A stretch of DNA of 6,191 nucleotides from Devosia sp. (GTDB lineage Bacteria > Pseudomonadota > Alphaproteobacteria > Rhizobiales > Devosiaceae): NCBI GenBank assembly GCA_028290245.1, contig JAQGKG010000182.1:1-6191 (forward strand), written 5' to 3'. The number at the start of each line of letters is the position of its first letter. Position 1 is the stretch's first letter. Below the pieces are notes generated by a model. The model ran no database searches. It was not told the origin of the DNA and was given only the letters and a program-made list of their open reading frames with translations. The position numbers and the translations under genes are program-made. This document shows, one piece after another, positions 5,735 to 6,191 of this stretch.

Positions 5735-6191
5735 AGCCCCAATCCCACTGCACGCGTCCTGTGCACGCCCTTCGGCACAAACGCAAACCTGTCGACGATG
5801 CCCAGCAGGTCTGCCGCGAGATGGATTACCGACAACCACATTTCGGTGCCTTGCAGGCTCGGAACCTGGCCATCGGCGAAGGCGAAGCCCTGCCCCGGCA
5901 TCCAGCGCGCCTCGGCTTGGGAGATGATGGTCCGGGCAATCGTCTCGGCCTCGGGGCGGCGGTAATCGGTTTGCTTGAGGCAGAGCATCAGGGGGTGAAT
6001 GGTGTCGAGCAGGTTGCAGGCGGTGTAGGTCGAGCCGGAGAAGCCGCCGTAGTTGCGATAGTTGAGCAGCACGGAATCTATCGCACGCTCGGCATTAGGG
6101 ACCGGCAGGCCGAACTGGGCATAGGTGCCGCGGGTTAGCCGGTAAAAGCCGTTGACCGGCTGTAGCAGGCCTTCGTCTGCTGTCGGCGAGC
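5731..6191 (-). CDS. C-terminal part of an unrecognised protein, operon partner of the ThuA-like gene
   Basis: The frame stays open to the window edge, so only the last 152 residues are present and the start lies beyond 6191. I do not recognise a named family. The fragment reads NGFYRLTRGTYAQFGLPVP (11-29), a helix-rich middle with HPLMLCLKQTDYRRPEA (65-81), then GQGFAFADG (99-107) and PSLQGTEMWLSVIHLAADLL (110-129). Alternating helices and aromatic/glycine loops resemble the alpha/alpha toroid folds of sugar-processing enzymes or terpenoid-cyclase-like proteins; this is inference from appearance only. No membrane helix is evident. Its TGA overlaps the ATG of the ThuA-like gene as ATGA, so the two are very likely cotranscribed and translationally coupled. 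An internal GTG at 6072 is not the true start, because conserved-looking coding sequence continues upstream of it. Confidence 0.75.
   Translation of the reverse strand, partial: SPTADEGLLQPVNGFYRLTRGTYAQFGLPVPNAERAIDSVLLNYRNYGGFSGSTYTACNLLDTIHPLMLCLKQTDYRRPEAETIARTIISQAEARWMPGQGFAFADGQVPSLQGTEMWLSVIHLAADLLGIVDRFAFVPKGVHRTRAVGLGL

Noticed and set aside
5735..5839. Longer N-terminus for the ThuA-like protein, starting at 5839
   Set aside because: It would overlap the upstream gene by over 100 bases and adds a non-conserved R/C-rich stretch; family similarity begins at the ATG at 5734, which forms an ATGA overlap.

Overview
The window looks like chromosomal DNA of a GC-rich alphaproteobacterium. 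The long antisense reading frames are typical of high GC, the Kdp proteins resemble those of Hyphomicrobiales, and a CCCTCCCC-type palindromic repeat of the kind scattered through several alphaproteobacterial genomes is present. A Devosia-like or rhizobial relative is my best guess, but that is inference and I could not run a search.

Positions 1-4121 hold a minus-strand kdp operon for the high-affinity, ATP-driven K+ uptake complex KdpFABC. In transcription order it contains a 27-residue hydrophobic peptide (4038-4121), a 26-residue KdpF (3949-4029), KdpA (2226-3935) and KdpB (163-2217). The spacings are 8, 13 and 8 bases, so the genes are almost certainly cotranscribed. Key KdpA and KdpB motifs are intact. 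KdpC, which normally follows KdpB directly, does not start inside the window. Instead the 162 bases after kdpB are largely filled by a GC-rich double-hairpin inverted repeat (33-141).

Positions 4122-4381 are the divergent intergenic region between the kdp operon and a plus-strand methyltransferase gene. It contains a tandem half-site, CTTATA-N5-CTTACG on the minus strand, with the spacing of the KdpE operator known from Escherichia coli. This suggests control by the KdpD/KdpE two-component system, whose genes are not in the window.

Positions 4382-5098 encode a class I SAM-dependent methyltransferase on the plus strand. It converges on a minus-strand pair, and the two stop codons touch with no base between them. 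The pair is a ThuA-like protein (5099-5734) and, upstream of it, the C-terminal part of an unrecognised protein that runs off the window (5731-6191). They overlap by four bases (ATGA), implying translational coupling and a shared role, perhaps in carbohydrate metabolism.

Overall this is mostly ordinary housekeeping and accessory metabolism. I did not find a convincing new system. The points most worth a second look are the repeat interrupting the expected kdpB-kdpC junction, the extra small peptide ahead of kdpF, the candidate KdpE site and the uncharacterised partner of the ThuA-like protein.
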